Assembly (NCBI GenBank): GCA_020002185.1
Contig: CM034532.1
Location: 51,754,702-51,818,701, forward strand
Reading direction: 5' to 3'
Length of the DNA stretch: 64,000 bases
Source of the DNA: Paraescarpia echinospica
Taxonomy: Eukaryota > Annelida > Polychaeta > Sabellida > Siboglinidae
The position numbers were made by a program, and so were the translations under genes. The notes beneath the pieces were generated by a model. It was not told where the DNA came from and ran no database searches. It saw nothing but the letters and a program-made list of their open reading frames with translations. Shown here one piece after another: positions 48,709 to 60,950 of the stretch (position 1 is its first letter; each line of letters opens with the position of its first letter).

Positions 48709-51585
48709 ATTCGCAGGGGGGACTCACAGAAAAGCCTGAAAATGGAGGCATAGATAAAGACAGCACAAATAAATCAGCAAATAACAGTGTGGAAAACTCT
48801 TCTGAAGCTGGATATAAATGTGTTTGTTTAAATGCAAGGAGTATAGTAAACAAAAGAAATGAACTAAACATTATGGTAGAAGATATTGACCCTCATATAA
48901 TAGGTATAACCGAATCCTGGACCACCACCGATATATCAGATGCTGAATTGGGACTGACAGGATATGTAATGTTTAGAAAAGATAGAATAGGAAGAAAGGG
49001 AGGTGGAGTTATTTTATATATTAAAGAATCTATTCAGGCTTATGAAATAAAATTAGAAAGAGAAGCAGATTGCGAAGAAGCTGTTTGGTGTAACATAGTT
49101 ACAGGAAACTCAACGTTAACAGTTGGGTTAGTTTATCGAAGTCCAAACATAAGCATAGAAGAGAATGAAAAAATACAAAACGCTATAAGGGAAGTAAGCA
49201 AACGGGACTGTATTATTATGGGGGATTTTAACCACGGGCATATACAATGGAAATCTCTACAGAGTATGGGGAGTGAGGACCACAAGTTTTTAGTTTTAGT
49301 TCAAGATACATTCCTTTCTCAACATGTGCTAGAACCAACCAGGGGTGAGAATGTGTTAGACATAGTTTTGTCCTCACAGAATGAATTAGTTGACAATGTC
49401 AAGATATGTGAGCCACTGGGGAGTAGCGATCACAACCAGATACATTTTATCATCAAAGTAAAATCAGAAAGGAATAGTAAAAAGCAGTATAGGAGAAATT
49501 TCCACAAAGGAAGGTATAAGGACATGAGGAAATATTTAGCAAAGATAGACTGGAATAACACACTGAAAAATAAGACGGCAACAGAATGCTGGAATGTATT
49601 AAAGAGTGAAATTAAGTGCATAGTCGATAAATTTGTACCCTTCAAAAAACAAGGAAAACGGTCCAAAAAGAAACACTTATCGAAAGAAGCCATTAGAAAA
49701 ATTAAGTACAAACAAATGATGTGGAAGTCATACAGATGTACTGGAAATGATGAAGACTACAACAGTTATAAAGAAGCACTTAACCAAGCTACAGCTGAAA
49801 TTAGAAATTCAAAGAGAAGCTATAAACAACAATTAGCTAGTAATATAAAACATGACAGCAAGAGTTTTATGCGTATGTTCGAAGCAAACAGAAAGTTCAA
49901 GATAAAGTCGGTCCTCTAGAAGATAGTGCTGGAAATATAATATCAGAGGGATTCTTAATGGCAGAAGACCTGAATGAGTACTTTAGTTCAGTGTTTACCA
50001 GGGAAGATATTAGTTCACTGCCAGTACCAGAGGCTAAGTTCAAGGGGGCAGATTCAGACTATTTAGGACAATTAATTGTAACCCCGGAAATGGTAGGTAA
50101 GAAAATAAGGGCTATGAAGGATAATAAATCACCTGGAGTGGATGGTATTCCACCCAAACTACTATTGGAAATTGTAGACCAAATTAGCATACCGCTTGCA
50201 ACAGTTTTCAATGTGTCATTAGAAGAGGGAGTGTTTCCTTTAGAATGGAAAGAAGCAAACATTATACCGTTATTCAAAAAAGGTTCGAGAAACAAGTCAG
50301 AGAACTATAGACCAGTGAGTTTAACATCAGTGATTTGTAAATTGTTAGAAAGACTAATTAAAGATCACATGGTGGATTTTCTTGTTAAACAAAACTTGAT
50401 AAACCCATCTCAACATGGTTTTTTAAAGCGAGGTCATGCTTAACAAATATGTTATGTTTTTTGGAAGACATCACTAAGTGGGTAGATGAGGGATCACCAG
50501 TAGATATCGTCTACTTAGATTTTCAAAAAGCTTTCGACAAAGTACCACATCAAAGATTACTGCTTAAACTAAAGGCCCATGGCATAGGAAATGGTATAAT
50601 AAACTGGATAGAACAATGGTTGATTGACAGAAGACAACGTGTAGTAGTTGATGGGGAGGCTTCAAACTGGAAATCAGTATTGAGTGGGGTACCACAGGGA
50701 TCAGTATTAGGTCCTATATTATTCTTAATATATATCAACGATTTGGATGATGAAATAACAAGCAAGGTGTTGAAATTTGCGGATGATACAAAAGTGTTTA
50801 GAAGGATTAAAAGTGATGGAGATAGACAGCATTTACAAGATGATCTTGACAGGTTGATCAAATGGTCTGAAAAGTGGCAAATGCTGTTCAATTTTGGGAA
50901 ATGTAAATGCCTCCACACAGGACATGGGAACGAAGAAGTAGAATATACAATGGGGGGTACTGTACTAAGTACTACTGTAAAAGAAAAGGACTTAGGGTTA
51001 ACCATTAGTGCTGATATGAAGGTTTCAGAGCAGTGCGGAATTGCAGCTTCAAAGGGAAATCAAATCCTTGGATTAATTAGGCGAAACATAACGTATAAGG
51101 AAAAAGAGCTAATAATACCGCTGTACAAAACAATAGTTAGGCCTCATTTAGAATATTGTATTCAAGCGTGGAGGCCATATCGCAGGAAGGACATAGATAT
51201 GCTAGAAAGAGTGCAGAGGAGAGCAACTAAAATGATACCAAAACTGACGGATCTTAGTTACGAAATACGCCTAAAAAAATGCGGTTTAACAACACTAGAG
51301 ACCAGGAGATTGAGAGGAGATCAGATAGAAGTGTTTAAAATATTGAAGGGTTATGAAAATATTGATAGAAATATTTTTTTCTCAGTTAAGAAAGATAGAA
51401 GGACTAGAGGACATGAACTTACATTGGCAAAGGAGCAGAGTAGATTGGATATAAGAAAGTTTTCATTTTCACAAAGGACTGTAAATGAATGGAACAAATT
51501 ACCTGCTGATTGTGTGGGTGCTAGTAGCGTGAATATGTTTAAAAATAAAATCGACACATACCTCAGACGGGCGGGATACACATAG
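48690..51585 (+). pseudogene. CR1 ORF2: endonuclease and reverse transcriptase, two one-base breaks
   Basis: First piece 48690-49919: CLNARSIVNKRNELN, IIGITESWTTTDIS, GGGVILYIKES, GDFNHGHIQW, SSDHNQIHF (endonuclease, catalytic residues present). Second piece 49958-50443: SPGVDGIPPKLLLEIV, NYRPVSLTSVICKLLERL. Third piece 50449-51585: VYLDFQKAFDKVPHQRL, SGVPQGSVLGPILFLIYIND, the catalytic FADDTKVF and the C-terminus to TAG. The breaks are T4 at 49865-49868 (T5 in copy 1) and AAA at 50425-50427 (AAAA in copy 1). If these are sequencing errors, the element could be functional. No ATG opens ORF2 before the endonuclease. Confidence 0.9.
48699..48705 (+). promoter_or_regulatory. Candidate -1 programmed frameshift site TTTAAAC, CR1 copy 2
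   Basis: The ORF1 codons TAT TTA AAC TAG contain X XXY YYZ = T TTA AAC in the zero frame, immediately before the stop. Slipping back one base reads TTT AAA CTA GAT TCG and enters ORF2 directly. A TGA at 48675-48677 closes the ORF2 frame upstream, and no ATG lies between it and the endonuclease. Only a weak GCCT/AGGC stem (48734-48749) is seen downstream. Confidence 0.6.
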
Positions 51586-51693
51586 ATAAAAGGGTCGGAC
51601 TCTCGATAAGCCAAAGGGCTTCCTTGTCCACCTGCCACCTAGAGTTAATTCTCTGGGTGGCAATCTTGTTAAATCTTGTTAAATCTTGTTAAA

Positions 51694-51836
51694 GTAGCTG
51701 ATCAAACGTGTATTAGTGGACGATACACATAGATGGGTCGGACTCTCGATAAGCCAAAGGGCTTCCTTGTCCACCTGCCACCTAGAGTTAATTCTCTGGG
51801 TGGCAATCTTGTTAAATCTTGTTAAATCTTGTTAAA
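51694..51836 (+). repeat. Satellite piece plus a second CR1 3' end
   Basis: After CR1 copy 2, 26 bp of satellite (51694-51719) is followed by a second copy of the CR1 3' end (51722-51836). That copy equals 51575-51693 except for a missing AAAA. The monomer then resumes at the same base, giving a 143-bp duplicated register. Confidence 0.85.
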
Positions 51837-52783
51837 GTAGCTGATCAAACGTGTATTAGTGGGATGTGATGGAAGACCTGCAATACAGTGAATGAACGCG
51901 ACGTAAAGTGGCTGATCAAACGTGTATTAGTGGGATGTGATGGAAGACCTGCAATACATTGAATGGACGCGACGTAAAGTGGCTGATCAAACGTGTATTA
52001 GTGGGATGTGATGGAAGACCTGCAATACATTGAATGAACGCGACGTAAAGTGGCTGATCAAGCGTGTATTAGTGGGATGTGATGGAAGACCTGCAATACA
52101 TTGAATGAACGCGACGTAAAGTGGCTGATCAAACGTGTATTAGTGGGATGTGATGGAAGGCCTGCAATACATTGAATGAACGCGATGTAAAGTGGCTGAT
52201 CAAACGTGTATTAGTGGGATGTGATGGAAGACCTGCAATACATTGAATGAACGCGACGTAAAGTGGCTGATCAAACGTGTATTAGTGGGATGTGATGGAA
52301 GACCTGCAATACATTGAATGAACGCGACGTAAAGTGGCTGATCAAACGTGTATTAGTGGGTGATGGAAGACCTGCAATACATTGAATGAACGCGACGTAA
52401 AGTGGCTGATCAAACGTGTATTAGTGGGATGTGATGGGAGACCTGCAATGCATTGAATGAACGCGACGTAAAGTGGATGATCAAACGTGTATTAGTGTGA
52501 TGTGATGGAAGACCTGCAATACTTTGAATGAAAGCGACGTAATGTGGCTGATCAAACGTGTATTAGTGTGATGTGATGGAAGACCTGCAATACGTTGAAT
52601 GAACGCGACGTAATGTGGCTGATCAAACATGTATTAGTGTGATGTGATGGAAGACCTGCAATACATTGAATGAACGCGACGTAAAGTAGCTGATCAAACG
52701 TGTATTAGTGGGATGTGATGGAAGACCTGCAATACATTGAATGAACGCGACGTAAAGTGGCTGATCAAACGTGTATTAGTGGG
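51837..52783. repeat. 71-bp satellite array, right block (about 13 monomers)
   Basis: Same monomer and register as the main block; one monomer near 52357 lacks 5 bp. Ends at GTGTATTAGTGGGG. Confidence 0.95.
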
Positions 52784-53114
52784 GTGTGGAAGGAAGTGGG
52801 GTTGGTTTACAAAATGGAGGGCTGTGATGTGAGGTTGGTCCCAAAATAGACAAGGATATATGCACTTCTGTTTATCCTACAATCTGGTGTCATTGAAAAC
52901 ATGTTGTGATGTATAGGGCATTTGTATTGAGGCAACCTACAAAATTGATAGTTGTCAACTTCAATACAATGCGTTAATAAGATATCAGTTGGATATTCAG
53001 AAGGTTTTTAAATAGATTAACAATAAACAGGCGTTGCTCGGAAGCACAGGGATCCACCATCATGTGTTAAATAAACTTACGATAACATGATATCTGTATT
53101 ATAAAACAATACAG
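52784..53114. other. Unique sequence, no gene seen
   Basis: No exon-like unit or known repeat was recognised between the satellite and the CTGT array. Confidence 0.5.
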
Positions 53115-53148
53115 TTCTCTGTCTGTCTGTCTGTCAGTATGTCTGTCG

Positions 53149-53230
<82 letters not shown>

Positions 53231-53370
53231 ATATATATTTGTCTGTCTGTCTGTCTCTATATATATTTGTCTGTCTGTCTATCTGTCTGTCTGTCTGTCT
53301 GTCGGTCGGTCTGTCGGTCTGTCGGTCTGTCTGTCTGTCTGTCTGTCTGTCTAACTGTCTGTCTATCTGG
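53115..53370. repeat. CTGT tetranucleotide array
   Basis: About 250 bp of CTGT with two TCTATATATATTTG interruptions and a CGGT variant block. Confidence 0.97.
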
Positions 53371-53417
53371 GGAACTTAAGGATCAACATTTTACAATGGC
53401 ACTTTTCTTCTTCAGTT

Positions 53418-53472
53418 TTGCATGCATGGGACTGAAATGTTGTATATGAATTAGCGGGCTCATTTGGGTGGT
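53418..53472 (+). repeat. Copy of the GCGGGC...GGGTGGTTCGTA repeat
   Basis: GCATGGGACTGA and TAGCGGGCTCATTTGGGTGG match 26488-26540 and 30990-31045 in the EGF gene; a shorter match is at 29701-29722. Confidence 0.6.
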
Positions 53473-54448
53473 TCGTAGATTAATTATTAATTGCATTACT
53501 ACGCTTGCTAAATCAAGGTAGAGGAACAGACTGCCTTCCGTTAAGAACATTTTGTAGTGACGCTAACGGGTACTAAGTCGGGTTTATTTGATGTATTCCT
53601 TCTAAATCGTGGGTAATTAGGGACTTCATGCTAAGCAACGTCGTATTAATTGGCGACTAGCAATTGATAAGTTAACAGCGTTGAATAAGTAAATAAAAAT
53701 GCTGTTATTTTCATTAATGTGTCTAAAGGGAAAGGGTAAATATTCGAGTGCCGCATTATTCACAACGCATAACTTTGAATGGAATCATCCTCGCAAGCCA
53801 TGCAAAAGTAGCCCTAGCAGATCTCCTACGCGAAGTGCAGAAGTTAGATGAGTCAAACTAGTAATTGACTTCGCCAGTCACGACTGCATCACCCTTGAGA
53901 ACAGCGCAAATACCCGCCCTAATTTGAAGACGGATAAACGACTTCTGGGAATCCCAATACATAATGACCTGTTCGCCCATTAGCACGAGCAGCTGAGCGG
54001 TATTGTGTATTCGAATAACTGCTTCTACTTCCTAAACATTGCATGTAACACGAGCCACGGTTGGCTGAAATTAGTTTTATTATGACCACCTGACCTGCCT
54101 ACATCTAATGATCTAGAGAGCGATTTCATAGGCTGAGCTTAAATTCAGAGTTTCGCAAAGCAATCAGCCAGGGGGTGCTCCTGACTGGCACTGTCGTAAT
54201 CAGCAGCAGCGACCCCTGGCGCGCGAGGATGAATGGAATTGGTCTGAAGTTTATTTGTTATACTTGTTATTCACTGCTGCAATCCAACCAGCCTTTCTTG
54301 GTGAAACATAATCTTACAGCAGGATCATTGCCATGTTTTCCAGTCTGGTCTTAAACTGATATTAATAGTCGTCACATGTTTTGTTTTTGTGGGAGTGTAG
54401 TTTTGTGTACGTTTTCATGCTAAGTCAATATCCTTGGAATGTGTGCTA
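53473..54448. other. No gene seen
   Basis: Non-repetitive sequence without exon signatures. Confidence 0.45.
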
Positions 54449-54553
54449 GGTATAAGCGCTTAGCTTATATATATATATAGAAAAGCGCTTATATATATAT
54501 TTTAAAAAAAAACGCTTATATATATATATATATATAAGCTAAGCGCTTATACC
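54449..54553. repeat. Inverted repeat with AAGCGCTT cores
   Basis: The left arm GGTATAAGCGCTTAGCTTAT plus TA run is mirrored by the right arm (TA run plus ATAAGCTAAGCGCTTATACC). Two further AAGCGCTTATA-type cores lie in the middle. The arms could form a hairpin or cruciform of about 30 bp. Confidence 0.9.
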
Positions 54554-56317
54554 TATACGCTTTCAATTAATACAAAACAGTGATGCCATCTGATGGCAGC
54601 AAATGAATCCAAATGTCCAATTTGACATTCAAAATAAGTCTTTGTAGCCAGACTCTCTTCGTGGCGAGTTGATGGAAAGCGATTGTCGCATAAACGAGAC
54701 TAATGCATGTACAATATCGTGCTTGTCTGAACGTAAGAACACTCGCTCCAGCACTTCTCTTCATTGACTGTAAGGAATAAACAATTATCACCTCGCAGTT
54801 TGGCCAAGTTAATATCCAGGTTTATCCGTGTAGGTATATGCGTGATGTGGTAATGACGTTACGTGCATTACTAATGCTACTGTGCCACAAATTGAACCAG
54901 TTTTTCGTTTCGTCCCGTTCCGACCTCTCGGGGACTAAGAAATAAACATGACGTGTTGCACATATTTGTTTCCTTGTCAATGTCAGAATTGTATGAATTA
55001 CACTGACACATTGAGACTAGCCCAGAACAGCGCCAACTAATTAAGGAGGTGTGAACATATGCAACGAATGGGACAATAACAATAATGGATAACAGCATTA
55101 AGAGAATATTTTCTTATCCCTGCAACAAGACGTTGACTGTGAGGATCATCATCATAGTGCAACCGTAGTGTCCCGTGGTTGGGCAAATGCCTCGGCATGC
55201 TCTGAGGAGTACGCCTACTTAAAGAAAATGGATTATGATTTTAACTAAATGAAAGTAGATATATTTGTGTATCTTTACAAAACTGACTATAGCGATGGAG
55301 ATGATTGTTCTGACAAACTTATGATGTATGTCTCAATGTACAAACCTCGTATATGTTATTTCATACTTTGTTATTGATATCTTATATGTAATAAACACTG
55401 AAAGAGTCCACATGGCATTGTCTCTTGTTGAATCTTACCTGTGCATATTATTGTACATAAGTGTGCTTTACGCACTGATAGCAAATGTATCTAACTGATC
55501 TATGATGTGTGAGTTAATAAAACTGAGATGTTCACTCCCCGAAATTGTCTAATGTTTTACAGTTTCTGTTTAATTTGTCAAAGTCTGATCTGATGGCTCT
55601 TCATTTGTCTGTAGATTTTACCATGTACACAAATAAATTCATGCCTATATAAGATTTTCACTTTCTTAAACAAATCGTGTAGATTTACACAAGTTTTTGG
55701 CAAAATACACATACTGATCAACAGTAAGACAGCTATAAATTACTACACAGTAGAGATGACAGCAGTATAAGATATAACGAGTGCCCGATTTATAGTTATG
55801 TCTGCGAACTTCGTACAACGTCCAATTTCGCAGCAACTTGGTATTCTGGGTTTTAGCTAGACTCTGTCTGGCATCGGTTAAAGTGTATACTTAATTCGCA
55901 CTGGCTATTGTCAATACGCCCAGTCGGCCTACCAGTGCCACTATATAATCACTCAGTGTAAACATTGTTCAGTTCATATATGTTGGCTGCATTATATCAT
56001 TGTAAATGACAAGGTGCGCGAAAGTGGGCAGGTCAACCTATGTCTTTGGGAGTTTGGATTGAATACTACGACGACAAGTGTCAGTCTACACTTCGTACAG
56101 GTCTCATTCACATTGAGGAAAACGCCTTGTATTAAACAAAACGATGGCAGGCAACACTTTTCACCAACACATATATTGTATGCTGCCCATTCACGTTGAA
56201 CTGTCGTTGATGCCAATTATCATTCAAGGAATGTCATTGACATTGTCTTTGGAAAACATACAGGTCATAAACACTCCCTCACTCTCTGAATGCTGTTGCA
56301 GCTCTGCCTCTTGCTGA
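54554..56317. other. No gene; one shared interspersed-repeat fragment
   Basis: 55150-55200 repeats the GTGCAACCGTAGTGTCCCGT motif of 14.5 kb. Otherwise no supported feature. Confidence 0.45.
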
Positions 56318-56325
56318 ACGCGCGC

Positions 56326-57024
<699 letters not shown>

Positions 57025-57052
57025 CCATGTAAAATATTAATTTGCGAACACA

Positions 57053-57722
57053 GGAAAAAGATCTAGGAGTAACGATTAATGCCAGCATGAAAGTTTCAGA
57101 ACAATGTAGGACTGCTACTTCAAAGGACAATCAAATTCTAGGACTGATCAGAAGACATATATCACATATAAAGAGAAGAAGCTAATTGTTCTACTGTACT
57201 AAGCAATAATTAAGCCTCATTTGGAATATTGCCCCATACAATAATAAACAAGGCCAAGGTTATTCCTGAGCTGAGAAACCGTAATTATGAAATCCGGCTA
57301 ATAGAATGTGGGTTGACAACATTAGAGAGTAGGACACTATGAGGAAACCAAACAGATGTGTTTAAAATAAATATTGAATGGTTATGAAAATATTGATAAG
57401 GGTATTTTTTTAAATTAAAGAATGCAGAAAGCACAATGCAGCGTTAGTTAAATGCAATCACGAAACCTCCTACTCACCGCGCGAGGTGCAGGTTGGATAT
57501 GAAACAGTACGAATTCTCATAGAGGACAATACATTATTTTATGATTGTTTTAATTCAAGAAGTGTGAATGTATTTAAAAATATAATTGACAGATATCTTA
57601 GAAGGGCGGGTTATTCGTATGTGGAAATGTGTCGGACTCTCGATAAAACAAAGGCGTCCTAGTTTACATGTCATATGGAGCGTGTAGCTTTGGCTGGCAA
57701 TCTTAAAAAAACTATTGTTAAA
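57053..57722 (+). mobile_element. Decayed CR1-family LINE 3' fragment
   Basis: Reads DLGVTINASMKVSEQCRTAT, NQILGLIRRHIS and DRYLRRAGYS across frames, and its tail TCGGACTCTCGATAAA...GGCAATCTT resembles the 3' end of CR1 copy 2. Old and frameshifted. It starts right after the TG array. Confidence 0.8.
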
Positions 57723-59119
57723 TACCAGATATTATTTCATTACTTGTTTGTGCATCGTCTGGTTTTCCGGTCATATAACATAAATGCGCTAAATTGGTAG
57801 GGTTGTTGTACGACTGTGTTGTCATAACATATGGAACGTTGGAATATGGTGTTGGATATTATAAATATTAAATAGATGATAGAATACGTGTGCAAAAATG
57901 TAATGCATCAGAATTTCAGTCAATTATTCATACTACTGAGAAAATAAATTCAAATAACCTAATTTTCTACTGTTTCAACTTATCGTGTACACAGCTTTCT
58001 TATCAACTTTACCATTGGCCCTAGATTTATAATGTGTGTGTGCAATCGTGTGTAACTGTGTAAGTTACGTGGAAACTGTAAATAACGTTTTGCTAAGTAT
58101 TGGAGACGTTCACACATGCATTACATTACAAGTGCAGCGTGACCTATTTTAAATCAATCTCCCCAGCATGCAGTTCTCAACTGAACAAATTTGCATTATG
58201 CTTTTGTCATAGAGAAAGCAGTTGTGGCCAGATTTTCAACAAAACTATACAACGGAATTTCCGAACGCTCCATGTGTTTGACACCATTTTGATGGATTGA
58301 CAGATCTTTTGCTAGGATAGGTCTCTTGATGGATAGACCAATAGATTGAATAAAGGTACATTTCGCGGTTGGAATAGTTAACAATGATATGCAGGTAAAA
58401 TATATTATTAAAAGGGCGTTCTGTGGATACCGAATAATGTCAATAAACGTCTGCATTTGTACTAAAAATCTAATGTCCGACATCTTACTTACACAAAGGA
58501 TAACGGTGCTGAAGAGTGGCTAGATAGCGAACTATGGTAATTTGATAATATAACTATATTCTCAAACATTGCAATTCAAGCCCCCCATCCAGTCTAATTC
58601 CATATCGTTATGATGCTGTTGCTATGAACTATGTAATATCGCATCCTTACCTGAGGGTACTCTGCGGAGTGCCTATGTGGGGTGCTTAGGGAACAAAGTT
58701 ACGAATTCGTTATAACGACGCCAACATTCCCTGCCAGTAATCAAACAGATTGCGCGATGTGTAGGAAGTTCCGCGATTGACATACAATTCATAGATACAT
58801 TTTGTCTATCCGAAACCAGTCCATGGGGACATACACAAAGAACATACCAACATCAGTGAGTCGCAGAAGAGACGCTGTTGACAAGGAGTTAATGCGGCAT
58901 AAAGTTTTATTATCCACGCAACAAAACGTACAAGGGAAATAGTGATCACTGTTTTTTGACAGTAATGACTTCAATAGGTATTCATTAACAATGGTAACAT
59001 GTAGTACGTGTGTAGCCTACCAGGTTTCCTGACTGCTAAGATTGTAAACACAACGGGGAGATTCAGCACGCTATCCTCGTAACGTGTTGGTGTAGAAATG
59101 TTGAGTTACGTCGCCGCGA
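57723..59119. other. No gene seen
   Basis: AT-rich sequence without supported features. Confidence 0.45.
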
Positions 59120-59440
59120 CTTAACCAGATTTAACAATAGTTACCACAGAAACCATCAACCGCGGAGGGCACGTGGACAAGCAAGGGTGTTTTATCGGGA
59201 GTCCAACCGTTTGTTATGTATGAGTAACCCCTTATTTGGATACAGTTGATAATTATGTTTAAAATATATATAAACTGCTAATATTTTCATCTTGCATTTG
59301 GAACAGAAAAGACACAAACAAATCCAATTGCCAGTTTTCAACCTGACTACAATGCTCCTTTGGATGTCATTTCGTTGCGATCCACAAGTTATATGTCCAC
59401 CAGTTTAGAGTTTCAAAACCTCATATCATTTTGGACGTTT
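59120..59440 (-). mobile_element. Decayed CR1 3' fragment, minus strand
   Basis: AACCAGATTTAACAA, GCACGTGGACAAGCAAGG and ATCGGGAGTCCAACC match, with many changes, the 3' end of CR1 copy 1 (34065-34155), and CTACAATGCTCCTTT corresponds to its C-terminal coding part. Confidence 0.6.
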
Positions 59441-60320
59441 ACGTATAGATCAAATATTTTACTGGTGCACGTTACAAGTTTGGCGTGCTGAAGATTTCTC
59501 TCGTCTTTCTGAAGATGTATTTGTGTTTCCTTAAATGATTGTATGCTATTTCTTAAATTATATTACGTTTAAACGTGTAATACTAATGTGTTGCATTTTA
59601 AGATATGGGTCATCCATAAAGTATGTCACGCCTAGGGAGTGAAGGCGTATGTGCCAGAGTGACGACGCGTTTAATGGGGTTCGTTGGTATCTGGGTAAGC
59701 GTTAAGTAACGATGTTTTAAACGCTGGGTCGTCGAGTTGTCGACATCGGATAGATAGTGCATTAATTGTTCAACAAGTTTGTGGGTCAGTTTCAACAGCA
59801 TTAATAAAAACGCCAAGGTACCAAGGCGTTATATTACGTATCACAGGGGATGTTTTTGTCAAAAAGTTCAAGGAATTGTAAATGCCTTCGAAGCGTGACA
59901 AGGGGATGGGGGTGTTACGCTTGCTTGTTTCATTTTTTATATTCTTACAATAAACAACGCTTTATTGTTGTTCTGCTTTTCATGCAATACCGGTTCACAT
60001 TTCACTCGACCATGCTATCAGACCAACTCGACTCATCATTAACATAATCTACAGTACACAAAATAGTCGTTCGTCTACACTGGGTCTCCGACTCCATACC
60101 GTATATTACACTACAGGGGGTTTCGTAAATGTCCACAAATAGCGCGATGTACAATATGGATGACCTCATACATACTTGTTTATTACTGATAGTAAGGTTT
60201 GTTGCACTCTCAGGTTGATAGTAATCAGGTATAAGTAGGTGGTCCACGGTTTTCATCGTCATTCATATGTCTTCTCCTTCCTCCTCTCTGGTGGACTGAC
60301 ATGCATTCCGTCACATGGAG
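59441..60320. other. No gene seen
   Basis: Non-coding sequence without recognisable exons or repeats. Confidence 0.4.
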
Positions 60321-60380
60321 GGAACTGACCCGGAATATTCCCCGCTCGTCGACCACTGCGCTACCTGGCGAAACAACAGT
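60321..60380 (-). repeat. tRNA-like SINE head (candidate)
   Basis: On the minus strand, GGTAGCGCAGTGGTCGACGA resembles a tRNA A box, and GGGTCAGTTCCC about 32 bp later resembles a B box. The spacing is short and no cloverleaf closes, so it is not a working tRNA. A SINE head is likelier. Confidence 0.4.
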
Positions 60381-60950
60381 GAGCGCAACGATGGCGCATT
60401 GCAGCAACAACCGACACAGTCTTCTGACACTGTACATAACAATCCGGTCACAACAACTACATCAGTACAGTTGTTACAGTCTTACTACAGTTGATGTTCC
60501 GACTAAACAACCAAACAGTGGTAAAGCAAAATTTATATTTAATCAAGTAACAATCGCATCAGATCTACATGCATCATCCACAAATTAAACTTGGCGTGTC
60601 GACATGATGGAATTTGTACACAATAAGAGCATTACACTTTATATAGTAATTAATTAAAGCAAAGATGTTAACCGGCTTTTAAAAATTGAACGAGTATATA
60701 GCTTGAGCATGTTGACAACATTGCGTGCAACGTCTTCACATGTGCAGCTACAGTACTGACCAGACATAACACGTGACAACGAATCGTCTCTGTAGGATGG
60801 CTACATGTGACAAAGTCGACACTGGAGACACATTGCGCGGTGTCACATAAGACAATAAGGACAACAGCCATGCTGTAAACTAATTAACATCACAATATAA
60901 CAAGCATTCGGTTTGCAAGTAATTGTTTTGAACATTTTAACGAACACTTC
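60381..60950. other. No gene seen
   Basis: No supported feature. Confidence 0.4.

Larger units (their letters stand above)
46861..51693 (+). mobile_element. CR1-type non-LTR retrotransposon, copy 2, nearly intact, inserted in the satellite
   Basis: Starts exactly where the satellite stops (GCGACGTAAA at 46851-46860) and ends in three ATCTTGTTAA-type tail units, after which the monomer resumes at GTAGCTGATC (51694). It has a 5' UTR with a 38-bp tandem repeat, an intact 401-codon ORF1, and an ORF2 broken only by two single-base deletions in homopolymers. No clear target-site duplication (at most TAAA), as is common for CR1. Confidence 0.94.

Noticed and set aside
48706..48760. A frameshift-stimulating pseudoknot after the CR1 slippery site
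   Set aside because: Only a 4-bp GCCT/AGGC stem about 28 nt downstream is visible, too weak and too far; I do not claim one.
42351..52783. CRISPR-like regular repeat spacing
   Set aside because: The 71-bp units are contiguous with no unique spacers, and the context is eukaryotic; this is satellite DNA.
53139..53449. Ser-Val-Cys-Leu repeat ORFs
   Set aside because: Products of the CTGT tetranucleotide array.
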